A DNA stretch of 64,000 nt from RGIG7213 sp045124505 (GCA_045124505.1 JBGVLZ010000032.1:1-64000), one strand, 5' to 3'. Positions 35,671 to 44,627 are shown, counted from the first letter of the stretch. Notes: generated by a model not told the origin, from the sequence alone. Made by a program: numbers and translations.

Positions 35671-35985
35671 TTAATTGTGTACATCATTTTGTTTATTTGA
35701 CACCGTTTTATGAAACTCGGATATCAATATCCGTATTTCACGGTTTGTCAGATCTGTTTTACCGTCCTTCAGCCCCTCATCGGTCACCGAGAATCCGGTA
35801 AGCCTTAAATGCTTCAGCTTTTTCTTTTTCGGCTTTTGCACCCGCCTTGTGCGTCCGTCCGCAATATATGCATATTCACCGACACACTCGGTAATGATAC
35901 AGTATATCCCCGCATCATGTCCCGACATCGAAAGTGCAACAGCACCGACTGTACCTTGTCTTACACACGGCTTGAATATCCGCAT
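35671..35985 (-). CDS. KOW-domain RNA-binding protein (L14e-like)
   Basis: 104 residues; the N-terminal half has a KOW-like SH3 pattern (G-x-V-x-A-x-S-x-S-G-H-D-A-G, then ADGRTRRVQKPKKKKLKHL) related to archaeal/eukaryal L14e. Such proteins are regularly encoded between map and infA in Clostridia, and probably bind ribosomal RNA; the exact role is unknown. It starts 3 nt after the map stop. Confidence 0.75.
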   Translation of the reverse strand: MRIFKPCVRQGTVGAVALSMSGHDAGIYCIITECVGEYAYIADGRTRRVQKPKKKKLKHLRLTGFSVTDEGLKDGKTDLTNREIRILISEFHKTVSNKQNDVHN

Positions 35986-35988
35986 ACT

Positions 35989-36738
35989 TTAAACCTTAGT
36001 TAAGAGTACCGGCTCGCCGTCTGTGATGAGTACCGTGTGCTCATAATGTGCGGAAAGCGATCCGTCGGAGGTCTTTACACACCAGCCGTCGGGCATTTCC
36101 TTGACACCGTGCGAACCGATATTCACCATAGGTTCAATGGCGATCGTCATTCCGGGGTAAAGGCGAACGCCTCTGCCCGCTGTTCCGAAGTTCGGTACTT
36201 CGGGATCTTCATGAAGCTCTCTGCCCACACCGTGACCGATATACTTCCTTACGACCGAATAACCGTACGATCTGACATGGTAATCTATTGCAGAGCCGAT
36301 ATCACCGATACGGCAACCTGCTCTTGCAAAGCTGACACCTTTGTAAAAGGCTTCTTTTGTGGCTTCTATCAGTTTTTTGGCATTCTCCGAAGCGTTACCG
36401 CAAACAAAAGTATTTGCGCTGTCACCGTTGAAGCCCTGATAGCAAGCCCCGACATCTATCTTGACGATATCACCGTCTTTGATGATGCGGTCCTTTGAGG
36501 GTATCCCGTGGATAACCTCATCGTTTATACTTATACATGCGCTTGCGGGAAATCCGCCGTAGCCGAGAAACGAGGGCTTAGCACCGCACTTTTCAATATG
36601 ATGGCGAATTATGTCATCAATGTGCTTCGTGCTGACGCCTTCTTTTACAGCCTCACCGCCAAGGCAGAGCGCCTCGCCTGTGATTCTGCCGGCTATTTTC
36701 ATAAGCTTAATGTCTTCAGTATTTTTGATGTGTATCAT
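35989..36738 (-). CDS. map: Methionine aminopeptidase, type I
   Basis: 249 residues; removes the N-terminal Met from nascent proteins. Metal-binding residues in VKIDVGA, NGDSANTFVCG, GHGVGRELHEDP (H), TIAIEPMV (E) and EHTVLI (E). No N-terminal zinc-finger or SH3 extension. 2 nt after adk. Confidence 0.96.
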   Translation of the reverse strand: MIHIKNTEDIKLMKIAGRITGEALCLGGEAVKEGVSTKHIDDIIRHHIEKCGAKPSFLGYGGFPASACISINDEVIHGIPSKDRIIKDGDIVKIDVGACYQGFNGDSANTFVCGNASENAKKLIEATKEAFYKGVSFARAGCRIGDIGSAIDYHVRSYGYSVVRKYIGHGVGRELHEDPEVPNFGTAGRGVRLYPGMTIAIEPMVNIGSHGVKEMPDGWCVKTSDGSLSAHYEHTVLITDGEPVLLTKV

Positions 36739-36740
36739 AA

Positions 36741-37385
36741 TTAATTTTTTGACGCCTTGTCGATAACCGCAAGAGTAAGTGCCGTTGTATCAGCAAGCTC
36801 CTCCTGTCCTTCGACAATCTGCAGTTTGCCTGTGGATTTATAATAATCCTTCAGGGGTTCTGTCGTTTCGTGGTATACTTCAAGACGCTGAAGCACTACC
36901 TCAGGGCGGTCATCCTTTCTTATCGAAAGCTCTGCACCGCATTTGCTGCAATGCACGCCGTCCTCGGAAGGCTTGTAAAGTGTGTGGTAAGATGCGCTGC
37001 AGTTAGGGCAAACGCGTCTTCCGCTCATACGCTTTACGATGTCATCGTCCGATACCTCAATGGAAATTACGAGATCCATCGGTATGCCCATTTTATCAAG
37101 GGCTTCCGCCTGCGGAACCGTTCTGGGAAATCCGTCAAGAATGAAACCGTTTTTGCAGTCATCCTCGGAAAGTCTTTCCTTAATGATTCCTATTACGACC
37201 TCGTCGGGAACGAGCTTGCCGCCGTCGGTATACGATTGTGCGGCAAGTCCCATTTCCGTTTTGTTTTTAATTGCTTCCCGTATAATGGAACCTGTAGAAA
37301 TCGCAGGTATTGAATATTTCTCACTGACGATTTCTGCCTGTGTTCCTTTTCCGGCGCCGGGTGCACCAAGGAATATTATCTTCAT
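36741..37385 (-). CDS. adk: Adenylate kinase
   Basis: 214 residues; P-loop GAPGAGKGTQ (7-16), DGFPRT near 84, and a zinc-type LID with two CxxC pairs (RRVCPNCSA and HCSKCGA) as in Gram-positive enzymes. Converts AMP and ATP to 2 ADP; in its usual place after secY. Confidence 0.97.
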   Translation of the reverse strand: MKIIFLGAPGAGKGTQAEIVSEKYSIPAISTGSIIREAIKNKTEMGLAAQSYTDGGKLVPDEVVIGIIKERLSEDDCKNGFILDGFPRTVPQAEALDKMGIPMDLVISIEVSDDDIVKRMSGRRVCPNCSASYHTLYKPSEDGVHCSKCGAELSIRKDDRPEVVLQRLEVYHETTEPLKDYYKSTGKLQIVEGQEELADTTALTLAVIDKASKN

Positions 37386-37403
37386 ATTACCGATCCACCC
37401 TGA

Positions 37404-38762
37404 TTACGCCTTCTTAAAGATACCTGTCGGACGACGGTATGTTGTAAGCTGAGCTTCGAGTTCCTTTGTTGTTTCAAGTGCAACACCTACAACGATAAGA
37501 AGTGATGTACCACCGAATGCAACGATACCGAGGCTGCCTGTAAGGAATATGTTTACAAGCAACGGAACGATAGCAACGACTGCAAGGAAGAGCGAGCCGA
37601 GGAGCGTAATACGATTTGTAACTCTCTGAATGTGATCGGAGGTGGGTTTGCCGGGTCTGATACCGCGTACAAAACCGCCGTTTTTCTTAAGATTGTTTGC
37701 AATTTCGATGGGATTGAAGGAAATTGCAATATAGAAGTAACCGAATGCGATGATAAGCACGAGGAATATGATCGCATACAGCCAGCTTGTATATGAGAAC
37801 CAGTTGTTTGTGAAATTATACCACCAGCCGGCGAAGCCTGTACCGTCTTTTACACCGGGATAGATAAGTGCTATAGTCGAAGGGATCGAAACTATCGACT
37901 GAGCAAAGATGATAGGCATAACGCCTGTCATGTTCAGCTTGATAGGAAGATCGCTGTTCTGACCGCCGAGCATCTTTCTGCCCTGTACACGCTTTGCATA
38001 TGTTATCTTGATTCTTCTTTCAGCACCTGTCATGTAAACAAGGAATGCTATTGCAACAATGAAGAACAGGATAACACCGATGGAGAGAAGTACAAACCAG
38101 TGCATAGCCATGGGCTTTTCACCAACACGGTTTGTATAGTAGAATGTGTAAATCATCTGAGGAACGCTGGAAAGGATGTTGATAAAGAGTATTATCGAAA
38201 TACCGTTTCCGATTCCGTGCTCGTTGATCTTTTCACCAAGCCACATAATGAGCGCCGCACCTGCACAGTAGCAAGCGATTATAACGAACGCTGTAAAGAA
38301 TGTGTTAAAGCCTGCATTCGAGAACAACTTGATGTTTACGATGTTGCCTTCGGATTTAAGATACTTGTAATAACCGTAAGCTGTGATAAGTGCAAGACCT
38401 ATCGTCACGTAACGGGTATATTTATCGATCTTTCTTCTTCCTTCTTCGCCGCCTTCTTTAGACAGTCTCTCAAGTGCGGGGATCGCAACTGCAAGAAGCT
38501 GCATAACGATGGAAGCTGTGATGTACGGGGAGATTGAAAGAGCGAACAGTGTTGCCTTTGTAAATGCTTCACCTGCGATAATACTGAAGTATGAAAGCAA
38601 GGAGCTGTCTGTTATTGCAGCAACTTCGCTGAACAGAGCAGGATTTACATAAGGAACGGGGATAACTGAACCTATACGGTACAGTACAACTATAAAGAGC
38701 GTAAAAAGTATTCTTTTACGCAGTTCGGGAACATTCCACGCATCGCGAAGTGTTTTTAACAT
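37404..38762 (-). CDS. secY: Preprotein translocase subunit SecY
   Basis: 452 residues with ten TM helices; the channel of the Sec system. RIGSVIPVPYVNP near 31 and the cytoplasmic loops with RRKIDKYTRY and RPGKPTSDHI contact SecA and the ribosome. Two nt separate it from rplO, the conserved spc-operon order. Confidence 0.97.
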   Translation of the reverse strand: MLKTLRDAWNVPELRKRILFTLFIVVLYRIGSVIPVPYVNPALFSEVAAITDSSLLSYFSIIAGEAFTKATLFALSISPYITASIVMQLLAVAIPALERLSKEGGEEGRRKIDKYTRYVTIGLALITAYGYYKYLKSEGNIVNIKLFSNAGFNTFFTAFVIIACYCAGAALIMWLGEKINEHGIGNGISIILFINILSSVPQMIYTFYYTNRVGEKPMAMHWFVLLSIGVILFFIVAIAFLVYMTGAERRIKITYAKRVQGRKMLGGQNSDLPIKLNMTGVMPIIFAQSIVSIPSTIALIYPGVKDGTGFAGWWYNFTNNWFSYTSWLYAIIFLVLIIAFGYFYIAISFNPIEIANNLKKNGGFVRGIRPGKPTSDHIQRVTNRITLLGSLFLAVVAIVPLLVNIFLTGSLGIVAFGGTSLLIVVGVALETTKELEAQLTTYRRPTGIFKKA

Positions 38763-38763
38763 C

Positions 38764-39204
38764 TCACTTCACCTCGGTCTTTCCGCCGGCAGCTTCAATC
38801 TTAGCTTTAGCGCCTGCAGAGAAGATCGAAGCCTCTACAGTGAGCTTTTTAGTAAGTTCGCCGTTGCCGAGAACCTTAAGGCCGTCATAAGACTTTCTGA
38901 TGATACGCTTATCCAAAAGCAGATCAAGCGTAACTGTCGTTCCGTTGTCAAAAACTTCAAGATCAGAAACATTTACGATAGCGTAAGTAGTAGCGAATTT
39001 ATTGTTAAATCCTCTCTTGGGAAGTTTTCTGTACAGCGGGATCTGACCACCTTCAAATCCGGGTCTTACACCGCCACCTGAACGAGCATTCTGACCCTTA
39101 TGACCCTTACCTGCGGTTTTACCGTTACCGGAACCGGGGCCTCTACCCTTGCGCCAAGCCTGCTTAGCAGAGCCTGCAGCGGGAGAAAGTTCATGGAGCT
39201 TCAT
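38764..39204 (-). CDS. rplO: 50S ribosomal protein L15
   Basis: 146 residues; MKLHELSPAAGSAKQAWRKG start and the glycine-rich GRGPGSGNGKTAGKGHKGQ extension typical of L15. SD AAGGAGGA. Confidence 0.97.
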   Translation of the reverse strand: MKLHELSPAAGSAKQAWRKGRGPGSGNGKTAGKGHKGQNARSGGGVRPGFEGGQIPLYRKLPKRGFNNKFATTYAIVNVSDLEVFDNGTTVTLDLLLDKRIIRKSYDGLKVLGNGELTKKLTVEASIFSAGAKAKIEAAGGKTEVK

Positions 39205-39240
39205 TTGGTATCCTCCTTATTATATATTTTTGTATCCGCC

Positions 39241-39414
39241 TTAAGCTTCTTCAACCTTAACAAGGTGGGATACTATTGTGATTTTGCCGTCGAGAGCGGC
39301 ACATTTCTTCTGAACGGTATAGTCACCGATCTTGTGAAGGCCGAGGGATTCTGCCGTTGCCTTCTGCTTCGGCTTTGTACCTATAAGACTCTTAATAAGT
39401 GTTACCTTTACCAT
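39241..39414 (-). CDS. rpmD: 50S ribosomal protein L30
   Basis: 57 residues; starts MVKVTLIKSLIGTKPKQKAT, followed by the typical SLGLHKIGD loop. Short bacterial form without C-terminal extension. SD AAGGAGG, between rpsE and rplO. Confidence 0.96.
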   Translation of the reverse strand: MVKVTLIKSLIGTKPKQKATAESLGLHKIGDYTVQKKCAALDGKITIVSHLVKVEEA

Positions 39415-39426
39415 TTGTCTGCCTCC

Positions 39427-39930
39427 TTAACCCTTAAGCTCAGATGCGGACTTGCCGCGCATAGCAGCAACTTCTTCTGCTGTTCTGAGGGCTTTCAAGC
39501 CTTCAAATGTAGCCTTTACAACGTTGCCGGGGTTGTTGGAACGCAAGCACTTAGCTCTGATATCCTTGATACCCGCCATGTCGATAACGGCTCTTACATA
39601 ACCACCGGCGATGACACCTGTACCTGTTGAAGCGGGCTTGAGAAGAACGCGGCCTGCGCCAAACTCACCGATAACTTCGTGAGGAATAGTTGTTCCGACT
39701 GTGGAAACTTTGATAAGATTTTTCTTTGCATCTTCAATGCCTTTACGGATAGCATCCGGAACTTCGGCTGCCTTTCCGAGACCGTAGCCTACATGACCGT
39801 TACCGTCGCCTACAACCATGATAGCTGTGAAGCGTGCAATACGACCACCTTTAACGGTTTTGGAAACACGATTGATTTTTACAAGCCTTTCCTGAAGCTC
39901 AAGTCCGTTGGGATTAATTCTCTTTGCCAT
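39427..39930 (-). CDS. rpsE: 30S ribosomal protein S5
   Basis: 167 residues; N-terminal dsRBD-like S5 domain (VSKTVKGGRIARFTA, GNGHVGYGLGKA) and C-terminal domain (GVIAGGYVRAVIDMAG). Takes part in decoding accuracy. Confidence 0.97.
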   Translation of the reverse strand: MAKRINPNGLELQERLVKINRVSKTVKGGRIARFTAIMVVGDGNGHVGYGLGKAAEVPDAIRKGIEDAKKNLIKVSTVGTTIPHEVIGEFGAGRVLLKPASTGTGVIAGGYVRAVIDMAGIKDIRAKCLRSNNPGNVVKATFEGLKALRTAEEVAAMRGKSASELKG

Positions 39931-39942
39931 ATTATCCTCCTA

Positions 39943-40302
39943 TTAAAACTTCAGTCCGGCTTCGCGTGCGCCGTCCGCAAGCTCTTTAACACGGCCGTGG
40001 TAAACGTAACCGCCACGGTCAAAAACAACCTCATTGATGCCCTTGTCCATTGCTCTCTTTGCGATTGTTTCGCCAACTTTTTTAGCTGCCTCTTTATTTC
40101 CGCCGTTTCCTTCAAAGCCCTTTTCAAGGGTGGAAGCGGAAACAAGTGTGATTCCGGCAACATCATCGATCACCTGAACGGAGATGTTGTTAGCGGAACG
40201 ATACACACACAGACGAGGACGTTCCGGTGTACCGGAGATCTTTGCTCTGACTCTCTTATGTCTCTTGAGTCTTTGTGCATTACTGTCTTTTCTCGATACC
40301 AT
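39943..40302 (-). CDS. rplR: 50S ribosomal protein L18
   Basis: 119 residues; basic N-terminus RLKRHKRVRAKISGTPERPRL is typical, ending in GLKF. Binds 5S rRNA with L5. Confidence 0.97.
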   Translation of the reverse strand: MVSRKDSNAQRLKRHKRVRAKISGTPERPRLCVYRSANNISVQVIDDVAGITLVSASTLEKGFEGNGGNKEAAKKVGETIAKRAMDKGINEVVFDRGGYVYHGRVKELADGAREAGLKF

Positions 40303-40320
40303 CTTACTTCTCTCCTTTCA

Positions 40321-40860
40321 TTATTTACCAGTTTTTCCGGCCTTGCGGCGGATTTTTTCGTCGGAGTACTTAACACCCTTGCCATGGTAGGGTTCGGGGG
40401 GTCTCTTGCCTCTGATAACAGCTGCCATCTGACCTACTTCCTGCTTGTCGATACCTGACACGATGATCTTGTTGGGATCGGGAACTTCAAACTTGATAGT
40501 ATCTGTTTCATCGATCGTGATACCGTGTGAGTAACCGAGAACGAGTGACAAGCTCTTGCCTGTCTTCGCAACTCTGTAACCGACACCGACGATTTCGAGT
40601 GTCTTCTGATAGCCTTCGGAAACACCAACAACCATGTTGTTGAGAAGTGTTCTTGTAAGGCCGTGAAGCGCTTTGTGTTCTTTTTCATCGGAAGGACGTG
40701 TAACATTGAGTACAAGACCGTCTTTCTCGATTTTCATTGCAGGGCTGAGCTGTTTTGTAAGTGTACCCTTGGGACCCTTAACAGTAACAAGGTTGCCCTC
40801 TTCGATCTTTACATCCACACCAGCGGGAACTGTGATCGGCATTCTACCTATTCTTGACAT
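40321..40860 (-). CDS. rplF: 50S ribosomal protein L6
   Basis: 179 residues starting MSRIGRMPITVPAGVDVKI. An in-frame ATG 9 codons upstream lies before the SD GGGAGGTAG and is not used. Two L6 repeats; C-terminal PEPYHGKGVKYSDE motif. Confidence 0.97.
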   Translation of the reverse strand: MSRIGRMPITVPAGVDVKIEEGNLVTVKGPKGTLTKQLSPAMKIEKDGLVLNVTRPSDEKEHKALHGLTRTLLNNMVVGVSEGYQKTLEIVGVGYRVAKTGKSLSLVLGYSHGITIDETDTIKFEVPDPNKIIVSGIDKQEVGQMAAVIRGKRPPEPYHGKGVKYSDEKIRRKAGKTGK

Positions 40861-40876
40861 CTGCTCTACCTCCCGC

Positions 40877-41275
40877 TTACCATACAAAGGCGATTATTTC
40901 GCCGCCGATGTTGAGGCTTCTTGCCTTCTTATCGGTCATGATACCTTTGGATGTTGATACGATAGCTACGCCGAGTCCGTTCATGACTCTGGGCATATCT
41001 TCGCAATTTGAATAAACTCTCAAACCGGGCTTGGAAACTCTGCGAAGGCCCTGAAGGATCTTCTGTTTGCCCTGACCGTATTTAAGTGTTACTCTGATTA
41101 TACCCTGCTTGCCATCCTCGATGATCTGAGCGCTCTTGATGTAGCCCTCTTCAACAAGAATGTCCGCGATGGATTTCTTCATCTTGGATGCGGGTATGTC
41201 TACTGTTTCGTGCTTTGCGTTGTTTGCATTGCGGATTCTTGTGAGCATATCCGCAATTACGTCTGACATCTGCAT
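40877..41275 (-). CDS. rpsH: 30S ribosomal protein S8
   Basis: 132 residues; MQMSDVIADMLTRIRNAN start and the C-terminal VSTSKGIMTDKKAR motif. S8 is the translational repressor of the spc operon in E. coli; whether that holds here is unknown. Preceded by a 113-nt gap from rpsN. Confidence 0.97.
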   Translation of the reverse strand: MQMSDVIADMLTRIRNANNAKHETVDIPASKMKKSIADILVEEGYIKSAQIIEDGKQGIIRVTLKYGQGKQKILQGLRRVSKPGLRVYSNCEDMPRVMNGLGVAIVSTSKGIMTDKKARSLNIGGEIIAFVW

Positions 41276-41388
41276 TTTAATATCCTCCTATGCAAGTAAT
41301 GTTTTTGTTCTTGCCGCCGCAAATTGCGGCAAAAGTACGCCGGTTAAGCCTTTGGCTTCCTGTCGTAGAACGGAGCTAAAATTTATGA
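41276..41388 (-). other. Structured gap between rpsN and rpsH
   Basis: 113 nt without a gene inside an otherwise tightly packed operon. On the minus strand it holds AAGCCAAAGGCTT and TTGCCGCAATTTGCGGC hairpins before the rpsH SD. It contains CAGGAAGCC and CCGGCGTAC words also found in the gap at 42858-42969. Confidence 0.45.
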
Positions 41389-41574
41389 TTACCAGCTTGC
41401 TTTCTTTACGCCGGGAATCTGACCTTTGTATGCAAGCTCTCTGAAGCAGATACGGCAAATACCGTATTTGCGGAGGTAAGCATGGGGACGGCCGCAAATT
41501 TTGCATCTGTTGTATTCACGTGTGGAATACTTCTGCGGACGCTGCTGCTTTAAGATCATAGCCTTCTTTGCCAT
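41389..41574 (-). CDS. rpsN: 30S ribosomal protein S14, type Z
   Basis: 61 residues; zinc-binding form with C24-x2-C27 and C40-x2-C43. Ends in the usual GQIPGVKKASW. Confidence 0.97.
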   Translation of the reverse strand: MAKKAMILKQQRPQKYSTREYNRCKICGRPHAYLRKYGICRICFRELAYKGQIPGVKKASW

Positions 41575-41588
41575 TTCCTATTTCCTCC

Positions 41589-42131
41589 TTATTCCTTGGA
41601 AAAGGGTGCGCCCATAAGGGTGAGCAACTCTTTTGCTTCTTCATCTGTCTTTGCTGTTGTAACAAATACGATATCCATACCTCTGATCTTGTCAACCTTA
41701 TCGTATTCGATTTCGGGGAATATCAACTGTTCCTTAAGACCGAGAGCGTAGTTACCTCTGCCGTCGAAAGCGTTGGGGTTGATACCCTTGAAGTCACGAA
41801 CACGGGGAAGAGCGAAGTTGAAGAGCTTATCCATGAATTCGTACATGATCTCGCCGCGAAGTGTAACCTTTGCACCGATCTTCATGCCTTCTCTGAGCTT
41901 GAAGTTAGCAACGGACTTCTTAGCGAATGTGGGAACTGCCTTCTGACCTGTAATGATCGTAAGGTCGTTGATGATGCTGTCGATAACCTTGGAGTTATCC
42001 TTTGCATCGCCCGCACCTACATTAAGAACGATCTTGTCGAAGCGGGGAATCTGCATTGAGCTTTTGTACTCAAACTTCTTCAAAAGAGCCGGAGCTGCTT
42101 CGTTCTTGTATAAATCTTTCAATCTTGCCAT
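41589..42131 (-). CDS. rplE: 50S ribosomal protein L5
   Basis: 180 residues; typical VGAGDAKDNSK, and the FPEIEYDKVDKIRGMDI segment. Binds 5S rRNA and the P-site tRNA side of the central protuberance. Confidence 0.97.
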   Translation of the reverse strand: MARLKDLYKNEAAPALLKKFEYKSSMQIPRFDKIVLNVGAGDAKDNSKVIDSIINDLTIITGQKAVPTFAKKSVANFKLREGMKIGAKVTLRGEIMYEFMDKLFNFALPRVRDFKGINPNAFDGRGNYALGLKEQLIFPEIEYDKVDKIRGMDIVFVTTAKTDEEAKELLTLMGAPFSKE

Positions 42132-42145
42132 AACTCAGCCCCTCC

Positions 42146-42475
42146 TTATATCTCTGCGCCGCACTTAGCGCATACTCTTGTTTTTGTTGTTTTGCCTGTC
42201 TTTTCGTCCTTTTCGAGCTTGAAGTTAACTCTTGTAGGACCGCACTTGCTGCACAGAAGCTGAACCTTGCAAGCGTACATAGCACTTTCAACCTGTACTA
42301 TGTTGCCGTGTTCGCCCTGCTTTCTGGGCTTAACGTGCTTGGAAACGATATTCGCCTTTTCAACGATTACCTTTCCTTCCTTGGGGGATACCTCAAGGAC
42401 TTTACCTTTAACGCCTTTGCTGTTTCCGGAAACAACAATGACTTCATCGCCTGTTTTGATATGCAATTTGCTCAT
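42146..42475 (-). CDS. rplX: 50S ribosomal protein L24
   Basis: 109 residues. KOW domain at the N-terminus (KTGDEVIVVSGNSKGVKGKV) and C75-x2-C78 plus C102-x2-C105, a zinc-ribbon-like C-terminus. The start follows the SD AAGGAGGAAAC; 21 codons of open frame upstream belong to the end of rplN in another frame. Confidence 0.96.
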   Translation of the reverse strand: MSKLHIKTGDEVIVVSGNSKGVKGKVLEVSPKEGKVIVEKANIVSKHVKPRKQGEHGNIVQVESAMYACKVQLLCSKCGPTRVNFKLEKDEKTGKTTKTRVCAKCGAEI

Positions 42476-42488
42476 TTTCGTTTCCTCC

Positions 42489-42857
42489 TTACAGTACTTC
42501 GGGTGCAAGTGAGAGGATCTTGAGGTAATCTTTCTCACGAAGCTCTCTTGCTACCGGGCCAAATATACGTGTGCCTCTGGGCGTTTTATCTTCTCTTATG
42601 ATAACTGCTGCGTTTTCGTCAAACTTGATCGTTGAGCCGTCTGCTCTTCTAAGACCGTGTCTCGATCTTACGATTACTGCCTTAACGACCTCACCTTTCT
42701 TGACAGTACCGTTAGGAGCAGCTTTCTTTACGGAACATACAACAACGTCGCCGATGTTTCCGTATCTTCTGCCTGTACCGCCAAGGACGCGAATACACAT
42801 CAGCTCTTTGGCGCCTGTGTTATCGGCTACCTTCATTAATGACTGCTGCTGAATCAT
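42489..42857 (-). CDS. rplN: 50S ribosomal protein L14
   Basis: 122 residues; MIQQQSLMKVADNTGAKELM start and the GTRIFGPVARELR signature. SD AGGAGGAA. Confidence 0.97.
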   Translation of the reverse strand: MIQQQSLMKVADNTGAKELMCIRVLGGTGRRYGNIGDVVVCSVKKAAPNGTVKKGEVVKAVIVRSRHGLRRADGSTIKFDENAAVIIREDKTPRGTRIFGPVARELREKDYLKILSLAPEVL

Positions 42858-42969
42858 GTGTAATTCCTCCTGTATTAATAATCACATCTCACAAATCGCG
42901 CACGCCGGTGCAGTACGGATACCTTTTATTGGCTTCCTTACGGCGTGGCATTCATCGTAATAATGTAAA
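42858..42969 (-). other. Structured gap between rpsQ and rplN
   Basis: 112 nt without a gene. On the minus strand CACGCCG and CGGCGTG form a 7-bp stem enclosing AAGGAAGCC and a GTATCCGTAC segment, followed by the rplN SD. It resembles in word content the gap at 41276-41388. Function unknown; a protein-binding control site or a short repeat are the options. Confidence 0.45.
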
Positions 42970-43227
42970 TTATTTAGCTTTTTCTATGATTTCTACCATG
43001 CGCCATCTCTTGTCTTTGGAGAGAGGTCTTGTTTCGGCTACGCTGATCTTATCGCCTATGCCGCACTCGTTGTTTTCATCATGTACCTTCAATCTGATGG
43101 TACGCTTCATAACCTTGTTGTACTTCGGGTGCTTAACATGGTCCTCGATTGCAACTACGACAGTTTTGTCCATCTTGTCGCTTACGACCTTGCCGACTCT
43201 GGTTTTTCTAAGATTTCTTTCACTCAT
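42970..43227 (-). CDS. rpsQ: 30S ribosomal protein S17
   Basis: 85 residues; OB fold with KTRVGKVVSDKMDKTVVV and the RPLSKDKRWRMVEI end. Confidence 0.97.
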   Translation of the reverse strand: MSERNLRKTRVGKVVSDKMDKTVVVAIEDHVKHPKYNKVMKRTIRLKVHDENNECGIGDKISVAETRPLSKDKRWRMVEIIEKAK

Positions 43228-43250
43228 CGACTGTTTCTCCTCTCATGTAC

Positions 43251-43445
43251 TCAGGTTTCGCTCTTCTTCTGCTGAAGAACCGTCATAACTCTTGCGATGT
43301 TACGCTTTGTTTCCGGAATCTTGTTGGGGTTATCCAACTGGTTGATAGAATGCTGGAAACGGAGACGGAATAATTCATCTTTCAAATCCTTAAGCTCTTT
43401 GTTAAGCTCTTCAACAGTCAATTTTGTAAGTTCTGCTGCCTTCAT
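43251..43445 (-). CDS. rpmC: 50S ribosomal protein L29
   Basis: 64 residues; two-helix protein (ELNKELKDLKDELFRLRFQH) at the tunnel exit where SRP and trigger factor dock. Confidence 0.97.
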   Translation of the reverse strand: MKAAELTKLTVEELNKELKDLKDELFRLRFQHSINQLDNPNKIPETKRNIARVMTVLQQKKSET

Positions 43446-43450
43446 CTGAA

Positions 43451-43870
43451 TTATACCTCCTCACTTGCGATTTCTTTTTTAACGAACTTTGTCTTGATAG
43501 GAAGCTTGTGGCTTGCAAGACGCATAGCTTCACGTGCTACCTCTTCGGAAACGCCGTCCATTTCGAACATAACTCTGCCGGGCTTAACAACAGCTACCCA
43601 GTATTCGGGTGAACCTTTACCGGAACCCATTCGAGTTTCAGCAGGCTTTTCTGTGATAGGCTTGTCAGGGAATATCTTTATCCAAACTTTACCGCCACGG
43701 CGGATGTAACGTGTCATAGCAATACGGGCTGCTTCGATCTGGTTGGATGTGATCCAAGCTGCTTCAAGGGCCTGCAAACCGAATGTACCGTTGGAGACTG
43801 TGTTGCCTCTCATCGCTTTGCCCTTGAGTCTGCCTCTCTGGACACGTCTGTATTTAACTCTCTTAGGCAT
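43451..43870 (-). CDS. rplP: 50S ribosomal protein L16
   Basis: 139 residues starting MPKRVKYRRVQRGRLKGKA. Upstream open frame of 40 codons is the antisense-free shadow of the rpsC tail and has no SD. The start overlaps the rpsC stop by 8 nt, so rplP translation is coupled to rpsC. Confidence 0.96.
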   Translation of the reverse strand: MPKRVKYRRVQRGRLKGKAMRGNTVSNGTFGLQALEAAWITSNQIEAARIAMTRYIRRGGKVWIKIFPDKPITEKPAETRMGSGKGSPEYWVAVVKPGRVMFEMDGVSEEVAREAMRLASHKLPIKTKFVKKEIASEEV

Positions 43871-44627
43871 TAACATTGCGGCGTCCCTCCTTGTTGTGGG
43901 GTCTATCCTGTCTGTTGTCACGTCTGCCATGGTTGTCGCGTCTGTCACCACGTCTGTCGCGTCTGTCGCGGCGGTCGTAATCACGTTCACGCTTTACATC
44001 GGCGAGAACCTCACCTCTGTATATCCAAACCTTAACACCGATCTTACCGTATGTGGTATTTGCTTCAAAGAAGCCGTAGTCGATGTCAGCACGAAGTGTC
44101 TGCAACGGAATTGTACCCTCGTGATAGTGCTCTGTACGAGCGATTTCTGCTCCACCAAGACGGCCGGAGCAAGCGATTTTGATACCCTTTGCACCGAGCT
44201 TCATTGTTCTGCCGATAGCCATTTTCATAGCACGGCGGAATGAAATTCTGCGTTCGAGCTGTGAGCAGATGTTTTCTGCTACGAGCTGTGCATCAAGGTC
44301 GGGCTGTCTTACTTCGATAACGTTCACAAGAACTTCTTTATCTGTAAGCTTCTTAAGCTGTTCTTTCAGCTTTTCCATTTCTGCGCCGCCGCGTCCGATT
44401 ACCATACCGGGCTTAGCACAGTGAATGATTATTCTGATATATTTGTCGCCGCGTTCGATTTCAATGCAAGGAACGCCAGCGGGCTGAAGCTGCTTCTTAA
44501 GGAATTTTCTGATGTTGTAGTCCGAAACGAGCGTATCGCCGAATTCTTTATCGGATACGAACCATCTGGAATCCCACTTCTTTATAACTCCCACACGAAG
44601 ACCGTGGGGATTTACTTTCTGTCCCAT
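43863..44627 (-). CDS. rpsC: 30S ribosomal protein S3 with Arg/Asp-rich tail
   Basis: 254 residues. KH type II domain (VIGRGGAEMEKL near 76-87) and the S3 C-terminal domain end near residue 210 (YRGEVLADV). Residues 212-254 form an extra tail with 16 Arg and 8 Asp in RRD-type repeats; ordinary Firmicute S3 ends about 30 residues earlier. The tail sits at the mRNA entry side of the 30S. Its DNA is a run of related GTC/CGT units. Confidence 0.96.
   Translation of the reverse strand: MGQKVNPHGLRVGVIKKWDSRWFVSDKEFGDTLVSDYNIRKFLKKQLQPAGVPCIEIERGDKYIRIIIHCAKPGMVIGRGGAEMEKLKEQLKKLTDKEVLVNVIEVRQPDLDAQLVAENICSQLERRISFRRAMKMAIGRTMKLGAKGIKIACSGRLGGAEIARTEHYHEGTIPLQTLRADIDYGFFEANTTYGKIGVKVWIYRGEVLADVKRERDYDRRDRRDRRGDRRDNHGRRDNRQDRPHNKEGRRNVNA

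Noticed and set aside
39679..40458. Long plus-strand open frame of 259 codons in the spc operon
   Set aside because: It lies antisense to rpsE, rplR and rplF, which are certain; it has no SD and its composition is that of a mirror frame.
43870..43995. CRISPR-like or other array from the repeated GTC/CGT units
   Set aside because: The repeats are in frame and encode the Arg/Asp tail of S3; there are no regular unique spacers.
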